Shown in pieces: positions 8,342 through 16,644 of a stretch of DNA of 64,000 nt. Both the position numbers and the translations under genes were made by a program. Numbering within the stretch: the first letter of the stretch is position 1; each line of letters begins with the position of its first letter. The stretch comes from Streptomyces caeruleatus (lineage in GTDB: Bacteria; Actinomycetota; Actinomycetes; Streptomycetales; Streptomycetaceae). Below the pieces are notes generated by a model that ran no database searches, was not told the origin of the DNA, and was given only the letters and a program-made list of their open reading frames with translations. The stretch lies in the NCBI RefSeq assembly GCF_001514235.1, contig NZ_KQ948925.1, forward strand, positions 807,469-871,468, written 5' to 3'.

Positions 8342-9664
8342 TCAACCGACCGTGCAGGCCGTCCCGCCCAGCGTGAAGGCGCCGGGCGCCGCGCTGTTCC
8401 CGGTGTGGTTCGCCTGGTAGCCGACGCTGACACTGGCGCCCGGCGCGAGGGCCGCGTTGTAGGCGGCGTTGGTCGCCGTCACGGCGCCGGACGCCGGGGT
8501 GTACGTGGCTCCCCAGCCGTTGGTGATCGTCTGGCCGGCGGGCAGGGTGAAGCCGAGCTGCCAGCCGTTGATCGCTGTCGTGCTCGTGTTGGTGAGGGTC
8601 AGGGAGGCGGTCAGACCCGTGCTCCAGGCATTCGTGGTGGCGGTCACCTTGCAGGCGCCGGGCTGGGGCTGGGGTGCGGGGCCGCCGCTGTCGAGGCCGA
8701 AGAAGGTGAGGACGCGGGCCGCCATGCCGTAGCCGTACAGGTTGTGGCCGACGCCTTGGAGGCTGATCGCCTCGACGGGCGCGCGGTCACCGGTGCCGCC
8801 GTAGCGGGTGCGGGTCCAGCCGGACTGGGGCGTGTCCGTGGCGGCCGGGGTCTGACTGACGCCCTGGACGTTCGTCCACTGCTTGATCATCTCCCCGAAG
8901 TTGGGGTAGCGCAGGACGTCGTCCTCGGTGCCGTGCCACAGCTGCATGCGGGGGCGGGGGCCGGTGTAGCCCGGGTAGGCGCCGCGGACCTGGTCGCCCC
9001 ACTCCTGCGGGGTGTGGGTCACGGTGCCGTTCGCGCAGGCGCTGTTCCACTCGGAGCCGTCGGTGGTGGCGAAGCAGCCGAAGGGGACGCCGGAGAAGGC
9101 GGCGCCGGCGGCGAACACGTCGGGGTAGTCGCCGAGCAGGACGTTGGTCATCATCGCGCCGGAGGAGATGCCGGTGGCGAAGACGCGGCTCTCGTCGGCG
9201 TCGTAGGTGCGGGTGACCCAGTCGATCATGGACTTGATGCCGACCGGATCGCTGCCGCCGCCCCGCTTGAGCGCCTGCGGCGAGGAGACGTCGAAGCACT
9301 TGCTGCTGCGGGTGACGGACGGGTAGAGCACGATGAAGCCGTACTGGTCGGCGAGCGTGTCGTACTCGGTGCCGTTGTACATGTCCGGGCCGGAGCCGGT
9401 GCACCAGTGCACGGCCACCAGGACGGCCGGGTCGGCGGTGACGTTGTCCGGCACGTACACGTACATCCGCAGGTTGCTGGGGTTGGCGCCGAAGTCGGTG
9501 ACCTCGGTGAGGGTCGCGGTGGGGACGACGTCGGCGGCCTCGGCGCGGGCGGCGGCCGTGGGGGCGGTGACGAGCAGGGCCGCCAGCAGCGGCAGGAGCG
9601 CTGCGAGGGTGGCGACGAGTGACTGGAGCGGTCTTCTCGGGGTGGTGCCGGTGGGGGTGGGCAC
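8342..9664 (-). CDS. Secreted PHB-depolymerase-type esterase with C-terminal CBM2
   Basis: A 440-residue extracellular carbohydrate esterase (LpqC/PHB-depolymerase family; feruloyl or acetyl-xylan esterase activity is typical). A signal peptide is clear: basic start, then LATLAALLPLLAALLVT and an Ala-rich cleavage zone. The alpha/beta-hydrolase domain shows the lipase box GISSGAMM, an acid region LWHGTEDDVLRY and a His in GVGHNLYGYG. After a short Pro/Gln linker the last 105 or so residues form a family-2 carbohydrate-binding module bounded by two cysteines (CKVTATTNAWS to GTACTVG) with the exposed tryptophans of a cellulose binder. The GTG at 9664 has AAGGGA 7-9 nt upstream. It is divergent from the pectate lyases, with a CebR-like box upstream. 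Confidence 0.9.
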   Translation of the reverse strand: MPTPTGTTPRRPLQSLVATLAALLPLLAALLVTAPTAAARAEAADVVPTATLTEVTDFGANPSNLRMYVYVPDNVTADPAVLVAVHWCTGSGPDMYNGTEYDTLADQYGFIVLYPSVTRSSKCFDVSSPQALKRGGGSDPVGIKSMIDWVTRTYDADESRVFATGISSGAMMTNVLLGDYPDVFAAGAAFSGVPFGCFATTDGSEWNSACANGTVTHTPQEWGDQVRGAYPGYTGPRPRMQLWHGTEDDVLRYPNFGEMIKQWTNVQGVSQTPAATDTPQSGWTRTRYGGTGDRAPVEAISLQGVGHNLYGYGMAARVLTFFGLDSGGPAPQPQPGACKVTATTNAWSTGLTASLTLTNTSTTAINGWQLGFTLPAGQTITNGWGATYTPASGAVTATNAAYNAALAPGASVSVGYQANHTGNSAAPGAFTLGGTACTVG

Positions 9665-9773
9665 GTGTGTGTCCCTTCTGGCGCTGTCGACACGGGTCAG
9701 CGGTGGGCTGTTCGTCTCGCGGAGAAAGCATCCGAACCATCCGAAGGGCATCGTGACATGGACACGCCCGCCA

Positions 9774-9787
9774 TGGAAGCGCTCCCA
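9774..9787. promoter_or_regulatory. CebR-like operator upstream of the CBM2 esterase
   Basis: TGGAAGCGCTCCCA differs at one position from the 14-bp palindrome TGGGAGCGCTCCCA, the published binding site of the cellobiose-responsive LacI-family repressor CebR in Streptomyces. It lies 110 bp upstream of the esterase start. The match predicts induction of the esterase during growth on cello-oligosaccharides. Confidence 0.75.
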
Positions 9788-9860
9788 CGCCAAGTGGGAA
9801 GAGGGTCGACAGAGAGCCCTTACCCCTTACAGGACTGACGGAATTCTTCTGCGCAAAGCG

Positions 9861-9889
9861 TTGACCAGAAAGCGCTTGCCCCCTACGTT
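9861..9889 (+). promoter_or_regulatory. Putative pectate-lyase promoter with AAGCGCTT operator in the spacer
   Basis: TTGACC (9861-9866) and TACGTT (9884-9889) are spaced by 17 bp and read towards the PL1 gene. Inside the spacer lies the 8-bp palindrome AAGCGCTT (9870-9877), the core of LacI-family sites. A repressor there would block polymerase directly. The promoter would leave a leader of about 130 nt. Confidence 0.5.
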
Positions 9890-9960
9890 CCGTTCAGCAG
9901 GGTGACCGAGCCGCACCATCGAACCCCCCACAAGGCCACCCTGCCCGCTCGCAGCGTTCA

Positions 9961-9982
9961 ACATGACGCACTTCGTTCATGT
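9961..9982 (+). promoter_or_regulatory. Inverted repeat ACATGA-N10-TCATGT in the pectate-lyase leader
   Basis: Perfect 6-bp arms with 10 bp between them lie 38 bp before the PL1 start and downstream of the proposed promoter. The layout is that of a dimeric regulator site. No matching regulator gene is in the window. Confidence 0.4.
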
Positions 9983-10019
9983 ACACGATCGATTGGTCCT
10001 TCTGAAGGGACGCACCCGC

Positions 10020-11000
10020 ATGCGCACTCTCCCCCCACGTGCACGGCCGCAAAGAACCGCGTCGGTGACGGCCGCCGCGGCCGCCCTCGCCACCGCGGCC
10101 GTCCTGGTCCTGCCGCAGTCCGCCGGCGCGGCCGAGACCTCGCCGATCGGATTCGGCGCCGGGACGACCGGCGGCGGCAGTTCCTCGGCGGTCACCGTCT
10201 CGACGCTGTCCGCCTTCAAGTCGGCGGTGACCGGCAACTCCGCCAAGGTCGTCCGGGTCAACGGCCTGATCTCGCTGAGCGGTCAGGTCGACGTCGGCTC
10301 CAACACCACGGTGCTGGGCGTGGGTTCGTCGTCCGGGTTCACCGGAGGCGGGCTGCGGCTGAAGAACGTCACCAACGTCGTCGTCCGCAACCTGAACATC
10401 AGCAAGCCGGTGGCGCCGGCCGACGGCATCACGGTGCAGGCGTCGACGAAGGTGTGGATCGACCACAACTCCTTCTCGGCCGACCGCGACCACGACAAGG
10501 ACTACTACGACGGCCTGCTGGACATCAATCACGGCTCGGACAACGTCACGGTGTCCTGGAACACCTTCAAGGACCACTTCAAGGGCTCGCTCGTCGGTCA
10601 CAGCGACAACAACGCGAGCGAGGACACCGGCCATCTGAAGGTGACGTACCACCACAACCAGTTCAGCAACGTCTACTCGCGCATTCCCAGCCTGCGCTTC
10701 GGCACCGGGCACTTCTACAACAACTACGTGGCCGGCGCGGACACCGCCTGCCACTCGCGCATGGGCGCCCAGATGCTCGTGGAGAACAACGTCTTCCGCG
10801 ACACCAAGATCGCCGTCACCACGAACCGCAGCAGCGACGTGGACGGCCACGCCAATCTGCGCGGCAACGATCTCGGCGGGGCCGCGACCGAGATCTCCCA
10901 GGTCGGCACCTTCACCTCGCCGCCCTACAGCTACACCGCGGAGTCCGCGTCCACCGTCGTCGCCTCGGTGACGTCCGGCGCGGGCGCCGGAAAGATCTGA
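10020..11000 (+). CDS. Secreted pectate lyase, polysaccharide lyase family 1
   Basis: A 326-residue extracellular enzyme that cleaves polygalacturonate by beta-elimination, normally Ca-dependent. The ATG at 10020 starts a textbook Streptomyces signal peptide (several Arg, then VTAAAAALATAAVLVLPQSAGA). The mature part is a right-handed parallel beta-helix: VWIDHNSF is the PL1 motif, DGLLDINHGSDNVTVSW supplies Ca-binding Asp residues, and VTYHHNQFSNVYSRIPSLRF contains the catalytic Arg region. It is followed 34 nt later by a second lyase from a different family, presumably in the same transcript. A longer frame beginning at 9963 would put 19 residues ahead of the signal peptide and is unlikely. 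Confidence 0.93.
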   Translation: MRTLPPRARPQRTASVTAAAAALATAAVLVLPQSAGAAETSPIGFGAGTTGGGSSSAVTVSTLSAFKSAVTGNSAKVVRVNGLISLSGQVDVGSNTTVLGVGSSSGFTGGGLRLKNVTNVVVRNLNISKPVAPADGITVQASTKVWIDHNSFSADRDHDKDYYDGLLDINHGSDNVTVSWNTFKDHFKGSLVGHSDNNASEDTGHLKVTYHHNQFSNVYSRIPSLRFGTGHFYNNYVAGADTACHSRMGAQMLVENNVFRDTKIAVTTNRSSDVDGHANLRGNDLGGAATEISQVGTFTSPPYSYTAESASTVVASVTSGAGAGKI

Positions 11001-11034
11001 CCACCCCCCCCAACTGGAGGAAGGCATCCGGGAC

Positions 11035-11817
11035 ATGACTTCACCAGCAAAGCCCCGCTCCCGCCGGCGCGCACTGACCGGCGCCCTGACCGCACTCGGC
11101 CTCTCGTCTGTCATGATCACGACAGTCGGGGCCCCGCCGGCGAGCGCCGCCACCTGGCCGACGCCCAGCAGCAGCCAGCCGGTGAGCTCCACGATCAACG
11201 TCTCCGGTGTCCGGGACGGCGGCATGGTCCGCTACTACGGCAGCGGCGACCTGGCCGGCGACGGCCAGGAGGAGGGCCAGGACCCGATCTTCAAGCTCGC
11301 GGCCGGCGCGACCCTGAAGAACGTCATCATCGGCGCGCCCGGCGCCGACGGCATCCACTGCGAGGGCAACTGCACGCTGCAGAACGTATGGTGGGAGGAC
11401 GTCGGCGAGGACGCGGCCACGTTCCGGGGCGGCTCCACCTACACGGTGACCGGCGGCGGTGCGAAGAAGGCGGCGGACAAGGTCTTCCAGCACAACGGGC
11501 CCGGCACGCTGAACATCTCCAACTTCGCGGTCAGCGAGTTCAAGACCCTGTACCGCTCGTGCGGCGACTGCTCGACGCAGTACACGCGCAAGGTCAACCT
11601 CAGCAACATCGAGGTGACCGGCACGGGGTCGACCGCGCGTCTCGTCGGCATCAACGTCAACCGCAACGACGTGGCGACACTGCGCGGCATCACGATCCTC
11701 AACGACGCCGGCCGCAAGGTGGTGCCGTGCCAGAAGTACAACAACACCACGGCCGTGGGTACGGGTCCGGACAGCACGAACTGCCTGTACTCCACGTCGG
11801 ACATCACCTACCGGTAG
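11035..11817 (+). CDS. Secreted pectate lyase, polysaccharide lyase family 3
   Basis: A 260-residue extracellular pectate lyase of the small beta-helix PL3 type (PelE/PlyE-like). A twin-basic N-terminus (KPRSRRRALTGAL) leads into a hydrophobic segment ending near PPASAAT. The family core is clear: DGGMVRYYGSGDLAGDGQ, DPIFKLAAGATLKNVIIGAP, GADGIHCEGNCTLQNVWWED, VFQHNGPGTLNISNF and YRSCGDCSTQY. Conserved Cys pairs are present. A strong GGAGGAAGG lies 10 nt before the ATG. It is cotranscribed behind the PL1 enzyme and ends just before a strong hairpin, so the two lyases form one operon with complementary modes on pectin. Confidence 0.93.
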   Translation: MTSPAKPRSRRRALTGALTALGLSSVMITTVGAPPASAATWPTPSSSQPVSSTINVSGVRDGGMVRYYGSGDLAGDGQEEGQDPIFKLAAGATLKNVIIGAPGADGIHCEGNCTLQNVWWEDVGEDAATFRGGSTYTVTGGGAKKAADKVFQHNGPGTLNISNFAVSEFKTLYRSCGDCSTQYTRKVNLSNIEVTGTGSTARLVGINVNRNDVATLRGITILNDAGRKVVPCQKYNNTTAVGTGPDSTNCLYSTSDITYR

Positions 11818-11849
11818 TCCCCGCCCGCAGGTAGTCCCCCCACGGTGAA

Positions 11850-11894
11850 GGCGGCCGTCCGGAGCGTCCCCGCACGACGCTCCGGACGGCCGCC
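11850..11894 (+). terminator. Strong intrinsic-type terminator after the lyase operon
   Basis: A perfect 19-bp stem (11850-11868 pairing with 11876-11894) encloses a 7-nt loop CCCGCAC. There is no U-tract, as is usual in Streptomyces. It lies between two convergent genes (PL3 and PaaX-like) and can serve both. Confidence 0.9.
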
Positions 11895-11961
11895 GTGCCA
11901 TGCCCGGGCCGGGGCAGGGCAGGGCTGCCTGTCGGGCACGCGCGCGTGCGTCGCCGTTCGG

Positions 11962-12717
11962 TCAACGGCCCTCACGCGCGCGTACGTCCCGCGACAGCTC
12001 CCGCCGGTAGTCCGCGTACGCGGCACGCAGTCGCTCGCCCGGCCAGTGGGCGGGAAGGAGTTCGGGGGGCAGCACCGCGTCGGCGAGCAGGTGTCGCACG
12101 ACGGCCGCGAAGCCGGTGAAACGATCGGACGGTGTGCGCGCGGCGGCGACATGGGCCAGCAGGGCGTGCCCCGTGCCGGCCCACGCGTCCAACGGCCACA
12201 GGCTCGCGGCCAGTTCACGCGCCGGGCGGTCGGGGCGGGCCGTGTACCGCTGCGCCACGTCATCGAGGTGGTCCGGCAGGACGCGGCGCAGGTTGGCGGG
12301 CCGCAGCCAGACGCCCTCGCGGAGTTCGGCGAGCCGCAGCCGGGTCAACTCGGTGCGCAGTTCGGCGCGTTCGGCCGGGCCGCGCCCCGTGGCCGTGACG
12401 ACGACCATCTCCCAGTCGCCGTCCCAGGGGAGGGTCTCGGGATGGACGGCGTGGTCCTGGCGGCGCTGCCGCTCCAGCAACCGCTCGCTGAGCCCGTAGA
12501 CGGTGTCCGCGCGCCGCAGGTCCCCGGCCGCCACCATCCGGCTGAGCGCCGCCCGCAGCGTGGATCCCGCGATACCGAACGGCTCCACGGCGCCGACCAG
12601 CTCCTTGACCGGCAACTCGGGCGGATGCAGCCCCAGCAGCAGGCTCAGGACGACCGAGCGCGCGGGCAGCGGGCGCAGTTCCACGTCGTCTGCCTGCGGT
12701 GACGCGTTGTTCGGCAT
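11962..12717 (-). CDS. PaaX-family transcriptional regulator
   Basis: A 251-residue repressor of the PaaX type (the family regulates CoA-thioester catabolism). The N-terminal winged helix reads LPARSVVLSLLLGLHPPELP with GIAGSTLRAALSRMVAAGDL as recognition region and YGLSERLLERQRRQ after it. The middle domain has the family motif WDGDWEMVVV and later LREGVWLRPANL; the C-terminal region is helical. ATG 12717 is chosen; a 7-residue longer start at 12738 is possible. It is divergent from an AidB-like acyl-CoA dehydrogenase, its likely target, and 25 kb away from the paa genes, so calling it the paa regulator would be unsafe. Confidence 0.88.
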   Translation of the reverse strand: MPNNASPQADDVELRPLPARSVVLSLLLGLHPPELPVKELVGAVEPFGIAGSTLRAALSRMVAAGDLRRADTVYGLSERLLERQRRQDHAVHPETLPWDGDWEMVVVTATGRGPAERAELRTELTRLRLAELREGVWLRPANLRRVLPDHLDDVAQRYTARPDRPARELAASLWPLDAWAGTGHALLAHVAAARTPSDRFTGFAAVVRHLLADAVLPPELLPAHWPGERLRAAYADYRRELSRDVRAREGR

Positions 12718-12754
12718 GGTCACGACTGTACGGGGCATCGTGACGTATTACAGG

Positions 12755-12780
12755 ATTGATGCAATCGCAGCCATGATGCA
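12755..12780. promoter_or_regulatory. Repeats in the PaaX-like / AidB-like divergent gap
   Basis: The 74-bp gap is AT-rich for this genome. It holds the inverted repeat ATTG-ATG-CAAT (12755-12765) and the direct repeat TGATGCA at 12757-12763 and 12774-12780. The second copy ends 11 bp before the dehydrogenase start. These are candidate binding sites for the PaaX-like protein. Confidence 0.5.
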
Positions 12781-12791
12781 ACACTGGCGGC

Positions 12792-14474
12792 ATGGTCTCG
12801 ATACTCGCGCAGGAGCAGTCCGGGCAGTACGCCACCCACGACGTCACCAACCAGCCCCCTCCGCTGGCCCCGTACGACGCGTCCGAGGACACGGCCCTGT
12901 TCGAAGGGCTGCGTCGCGAGGGGGCGGGGTGGGCCGAGGAGGGCATCCGGCGGCTCGGGCTGCGGGCCGGGAGCGTCGAGGCGCAGGAATGGGGTGACCT
13001 GGCCAACCGGCACGAGCCCGAGCTGCGGACGCACGACCGGTACGGCCATCGCGTCGACGAGGTCGAGTTCCACCCGAGCTGGCATCACCTGATGAGGGTC
13101 GCGGTCGCCGAGGGGCTCGCGGGGGCACCGTGGGCGGACGAGCGGCCCGGGGCACATGTCGCCCGGACCGCGGGCGGGCTGGTGTGGGGGCACGCCGAGG
13201 CCGGGCACGGCTGTCCGACGTCGATGACGTACGCCGCCGTTCCCGTGCTGCGTCGGCAGCCCGAGCTCGCGAAGGTGTACGAGCCGCTGCTGACCAGCCG
13301 GGAGTACGACCCGGAGCTGCGCGTGCCGACCGAGAAGCGGGGTCTGCTCGCGGGCATGGGGATGACCGAGAAGCAGGGCGGCTCCGACGTCCGTACCAAC
13401 ACCACCATGGCGACGCCGACCGCCGAGCCCGGCGTGTACACGCTGCGCGGACACAAGTGGTTCACCTCGGCGCCGATGTGCGACGTCTTCCTGGTGCTGG
13501 CCCAGGCTCCCGGCGGTCTGTCCTGCTTCCTCGTGCCGCGCGTCCTGCCCGACGGCAGCCGCAACACGTTCCGCATCCAGCGTCTGAAGGACAAGCTGGG
13601 CAACCGTTCCAACGCGTCCTCCGAGCCCGAGTTCGACGGGACCGTCGCGTGGCTGGTGGGACCCGAGGGGCGGGGCGTCAAGACGATCATCGAGATGGTC
13701 AACTGCACCCGGCTGGACTGTGTGATGTCGTCGGCGACCCTGATGCGCAAGACGCTCGTCGAGGCGGGACACCATGTACGTCACCGCAGCGCGTTCGGTG
13801 CCCGGCTGATCGACCAGCCCCTGATGCGCAACGTCCTGGCCGACCTGGCGCTGGAGTCCGAGGCGGCGACGACGCTCACGCTGCGGCTGGCCGGGGCGGC
13901 GGACCGTGCGGTGCGCGGCGCCGACGCGGACGGAACCGAGACGGCGTTCCGCCGCATCGCCACCGCCGTCGGCAAGTACTGGGTCACCAAGCGGGGGCCC
14001 GCCTTCACCGCGGAGGCCCTGGAGTGCCTCGGCGGCAACGGCTACGTCGAGGAGTCGGGCATGCCCCGCCACTACCGCGAGGCTCCCCTGCTGTCCATCT
14101 GGGAGGGCTCGGGGAACGTCAACGCCCTCGACGTACTACGGGCGTTGAGCCGGGAACCGGGCACCGCGGAGGCGCTCTTCGCCGAACTCGCGCTGGCGCA
14201 GGGTGCGGACGCCCGGCTGGACACGGCCGTCACCCGCCTGAAGGGCCTGCTCGCGACCGGTTCCGAGGCCGGCGCCCGCCGTCTGGTCGAACTGATGGCC
14301 CTGACCCTCCAGGGCTCCCTCCTGGTCCGGCACGCCCCCGCGGCGATTGCCGACGCCTTCTGCGCCAGCCGGCTGAGCGGCGACTGGGGGCACGCGTTCG
14401 GGACACTGCCGGACGCGGCAGACCTGGACGGGATTCTGGGGCGGGCGTTGCCGGGCGCCATGGCAGCCCACTGA
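12792..14474 (+). CDS. AidB-like acyl-CoA dehydrogenase family protein
   Basis: A 560-residue FAD flavoprotein of the acyl-CoA dehydrogenase superfamily. It has the AidB-type signature MTEKQGGSDVRTNTT, the flavin-site region HKWFTSAPMCDVFLVLAQA, and the conserved LECLGGNGYVEESGMPRHYR with SIWEGSGNVNALDVLR near the C-terminus. The length and MTEKQGGSDV segment place it with AidB (E. coli protein induced by alkylation and able to bind DNA) rather than with short-chain dehydrogenases. Whether it acts on an acyl-CoA or protects DNA cannot be told from sequence. It is divergent from the PaaX-like repressor with only 74 bp between, so it is probably controlled by it. Confidence 0.85.
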   Translation: MVSILAQEQSGQYATHDVTNQPPPLAPYDASEDTALFEGLRREGAGWAEEGIRRLGLRAGSVEAQEWGDLANRHEPELRTHDRYGHRVDEVEFHPSWHHLMRVAVAEGLAGAPWADERPGAHVARTAGGLVWGHAEAGHGCPTSMTYAAVPVLRRQPELAKVYEPLLTSREYDPELRVPTEKRGLLAGMGMTEKQGGSDVRTNTTMATPTAEPGVYTLRGHKWFTSAPMCDVFLVLAQAPGGLSCFLVPRVLPDGSRNTFRIQRLKDKLGNRSNASSEPEFDGTVAWLVGPEGRGVKTIIEMVNCTRLDCVMSSATLMRKTLVEAGHHVRHRSAFGARLIDQPLMRNVLADLALESEAATTLTLRLAGAADRAVRGADADGTETAFRRIATAVGKYWVTKRGPAFTAEALECLGGNGYVEESGMPRHYREAPLLSIWEGSGNVNALDVLRALSREPGTAEALFAELALAQGADARLDTAVTRLKGLLATGSEAGARRLVELMALTLQGSLLVRHAPAAIADAFCASRLSGDWGHAFGTLPDAADLDGILGRALPGAMAAH

Positions 14475-14513
14475 CGCCCTGGGTCCCCTCCACCCGCCCC
14501 GGTGTTCCCGCCG

Positions 14514-15101
14514 TCACCCCGTCGTCCGCCCGCCCCACAACGGCCCGAACCGTGCCCACTCGTAGCCCCATCGGTCGATACGTCGGGTCTCCAGGCGGCT
14601 GCGGAGGGCTCGGCCCGCGACGAAGGGGACGCACGCGGCGCAGACGCCCGCGAGGCCGCCGACCAGGGTGGCGCGGGTGTGCGCCTCGGAGGGCGTGGCG
14701 GGCTGGGTCACCATGCGGCCCCGCGGGTCCGTCCAGACGGTGACCGGGGTGCCGACGCCGCTGCCGGGGCGGACCCGGGCCTGACCGGTGTGCGGGGAGC
14801 CGTCGCGGGCGCTCCAGCGGACCTTCGCCCACACCTGCTCGCCGCTCGACACGCGGGCGCGCGAGTCGGCCGTGCCGGGAGCCTGCTCCGTGAGCAGGGC
14901 CACCACGGGCCGCCACTCGACGCGCTCGCGGGCCATGCCCTGCTCCACGGTGCGGGCGGTCGTCAGACCGGCGAGCACTCCGGCGAGGACGGTGACCGCC
15001 CAGGCGGCGAGCAGCACCCAGGCCTCCACCGAGTCGGCCCGGCGCTTGAGCGGATTGCGCCGCCACCGCCACAGCCACACCTTCGGACCACGGAACGCCA
15101 T
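14514..15101 (-). CDS. Rv1733c-like two-TM membrane protein
   Basis: A 195-residue membrane protein resembling the Rv1733c family, which is expanded in Streptomyces. It starts MAFRGPKVWLWRWRRNPLKR, a basic, Trp-rich cytoplasmic segment, then a first membrane helix (AWVLLAAWAVTVLAGVLAGL), an extracellular domain of about 95 residues, a second helix (VGGLAGVCAACVPFVAG) and a basic Trp-rich tail. ATG 15101 is chosen because AGGAGG lies 9 nt upstream. Function is unknown; the mycobacterial homologue is a dormancy antigen. Confidence 0.72.
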   Translation of the reverse strand: MAFRGPKVWLWRWRRNPLKRRADSVEAWVLLAAWAVTVLAGVLAGLTTARTVEQGMARERVEWRPVVALLTEQAPGTADSRARVSSGEQVWAKVRWSARDGSPHTGQARVRPGSGVGTPVTVWTDPRGRMVTQPATPSEAHTRATLVGGLAGVCAACVPFVAGRALRSRLETRRIDRWGYEWARFGPLWGGRTTG

Positions 15102-15375
15102 CGCAGGCTTCCTCCTCATGCGCGCACGAACAAGCCGGACCCACCGCCCTCCCATACGGGAGACGGCGGGCGGATGCTCACGGCATCCGCCGGGAACGGC
15201 CGTGGCACGGGTCACTCACCCCCGCCGGCGTCCACGCGCAGGCGGCCCGCAGCGGGCGGCCGGGAGCTGTCCTCGCCGCTCTGACCTGCGGCGCAGGCGT
15301 TTCCAGGGGTGACTGTCAGTGGCGAGGTGCAGACTGGCCGGTACCTGAGACAAAGACGTCGCGGAGGTGGTCGGC

Positions 15376-16461
15376 ATGACCGAGGTACTGCTCGCTGTGG
15401 GGACCCGCAAGGGCCTGTTCATCGGGCGGAGGCGAGGTGGCACCTGGGAGTTCGACGAGAGCCCCTACTTCAACGCCCAGGCCGTGTACTCGGTCGCCAT
15501 CGACACCCGGGGCGAGCGTCCCCGGCTGCTGGCCGGCGGCGACAGCGCGCACTGGGGCCCGTCGGTGTTCCACTCCGACGACCTGGGCCGCACCTGGACC
15601 GAACCGGCCCGGCCGGCCGTGAAGTTCCCGAAGGACACGGACGCTTCCCTGGAGCGGGTGTGGCAGTTGCACCCGGCGGCCGCGGAGCCGGACGTGGTGT
15701 ACGCGGGCACGGAACCGGCCGCGCTGTACCGCTCCGAGGACCGTGGTGAGACGTTCGACCTGGTCCGCCCGCTGTGGGAGCACCCGACCCGGTCGAAGTG
15801 GGTGCCGGGTGGCGGCGGTGAGGGCCTGCACACCGTGCTCACCGACAAGCGCGACCCGCGGGCCGTGACGGTCGCCGTCTCGACCGCCGGGGTGTTCCGG
15901 ACGGCCGACGGCGGTGCGAACTGGGCGCCGTCCAACTCCGGTGTCTCCGCGGTGTTCCTGCCGGATCCGAACCCCGAGTTCGGCCAGTGCGTGCACAAGA
16001 TCGCCCAGGACGCGACGACGGCGGACCGCCTCTATCTCCAGAACCACTGGGGCGTGTACCGCAGCGACGACGCGGGCGCGCACTGGACGGACATCGGCGA
16101 GGGACTGCCCTCCACGTTCGGCTTCGCCGCGGTGGCGCATCCCCACCGCGGCGAGACGGCGTACGTCTTCCCGATCAACGCCGACTCGGACCGCGTACCG
16201 GCCGACCACCGCTGCCGCGTCTTCCGTACGGCGGACGCGGGCAGGAGCTGGGAGCCGCTGTCGGCGGGGCTGCCGCAGGAGAACCACTACGGCACGGTGC
16301 TGCGCGACGCGATGTGCGCGGACGACGCCGACCCGGCGGGCGTGTACTTCGGCAACCGCAACGGCGAGGTGTTCGCTTCGGCCGACGACGGCGACAGCTG
16401 GCGGCAACTGACCTCGCACCTGCCGGACGTGCTGTGCGTCAGAGCGGCCGTGGTCGGGTGA
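15376..16461 (+). CDS. BNR/Asp-box beta-propeller protein
   Basis: A 361-residue protein built from BNR (Asp-box) repeats, annotated in relatives as exo-sialidase-like or WD40/YVTN/BNR protein. Six boxes of the S-x-D-x-G-x-x-W type are visible: SDDLGRTW, SEDRGETF, TADGGANW, SDDAGAHW, TADAGRSW and SADDGDSW. No signal peptide is present, so it is probably cytoplasmic. The sialidase Arg triad is not evident, and I would not assign glycosidase activity. ATG 15376 has GGAGGT 7 nt upstream. It is divergent from the Rv1733c-like gene across 274 bp in which I see no clear regulatory structure. Confidence 0.8.
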   Translation: MTEVLLAVGTRKGLFIGRRRGGTWEFDESPYFNAQAVYSVAIDTRGERPRLLAGGDSAHWGPSVFHSDDLGRTWTEPARPAVKFPKDTDASLERVWQLHPAAAEPDVVYAGTEPAALYRSEDRGETFDLVRPLWEHPTRSKWVPGGGGEGLHTVLTDKRDPRAVTVAVSTAGVFRTADGGANWAPSNSGVSAVFLPDPNPEFGQCVHKIAQDATTADRLYLQNHWGVYRSDDAGAHWTDIGEGLPSTFGFAAVAHPHRGETAYVFPINADSDRVPADHRCRVFRTADAGRSWEPLSAGLPQENHYGTVLRDAMCADDADPAGVYFGNRNGEVFASADDGDSWRQLTSHLPDVLCVRAAVVG

Positions 16462-16644
16462 GGCGTCGGGCTCTGTGGGACGTGTCGCCGAGCGTGTAGC
16501 CGGTCGGCGACGCGTCCGCGCGGGTCTCCAGGGCGCGCTGGAAGGGGTCGGGATCGGAGGTTCTGCGGTTGCCGCGGCTCACGCGCCGAGTTACGACGTG
16601 ACTACTGCGCTCGGACGTGATCGCAGCAAGCCCTGGGAGGTCAC

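Noticed and set aside
9902..11038. Open frame of 378 codons overlapping the PL1 gene
   Set aside because: It is a +1 shadow of the pectate lyase, Arg/Gln-rich and without signal peptide.
11962..12717. PaaX-like protein as regulator of the paa operon
   Set aside because: It lies 25 kb away and is paired with an AidB-like dehydrogenase; PaaX-family membership alone does not show the target.
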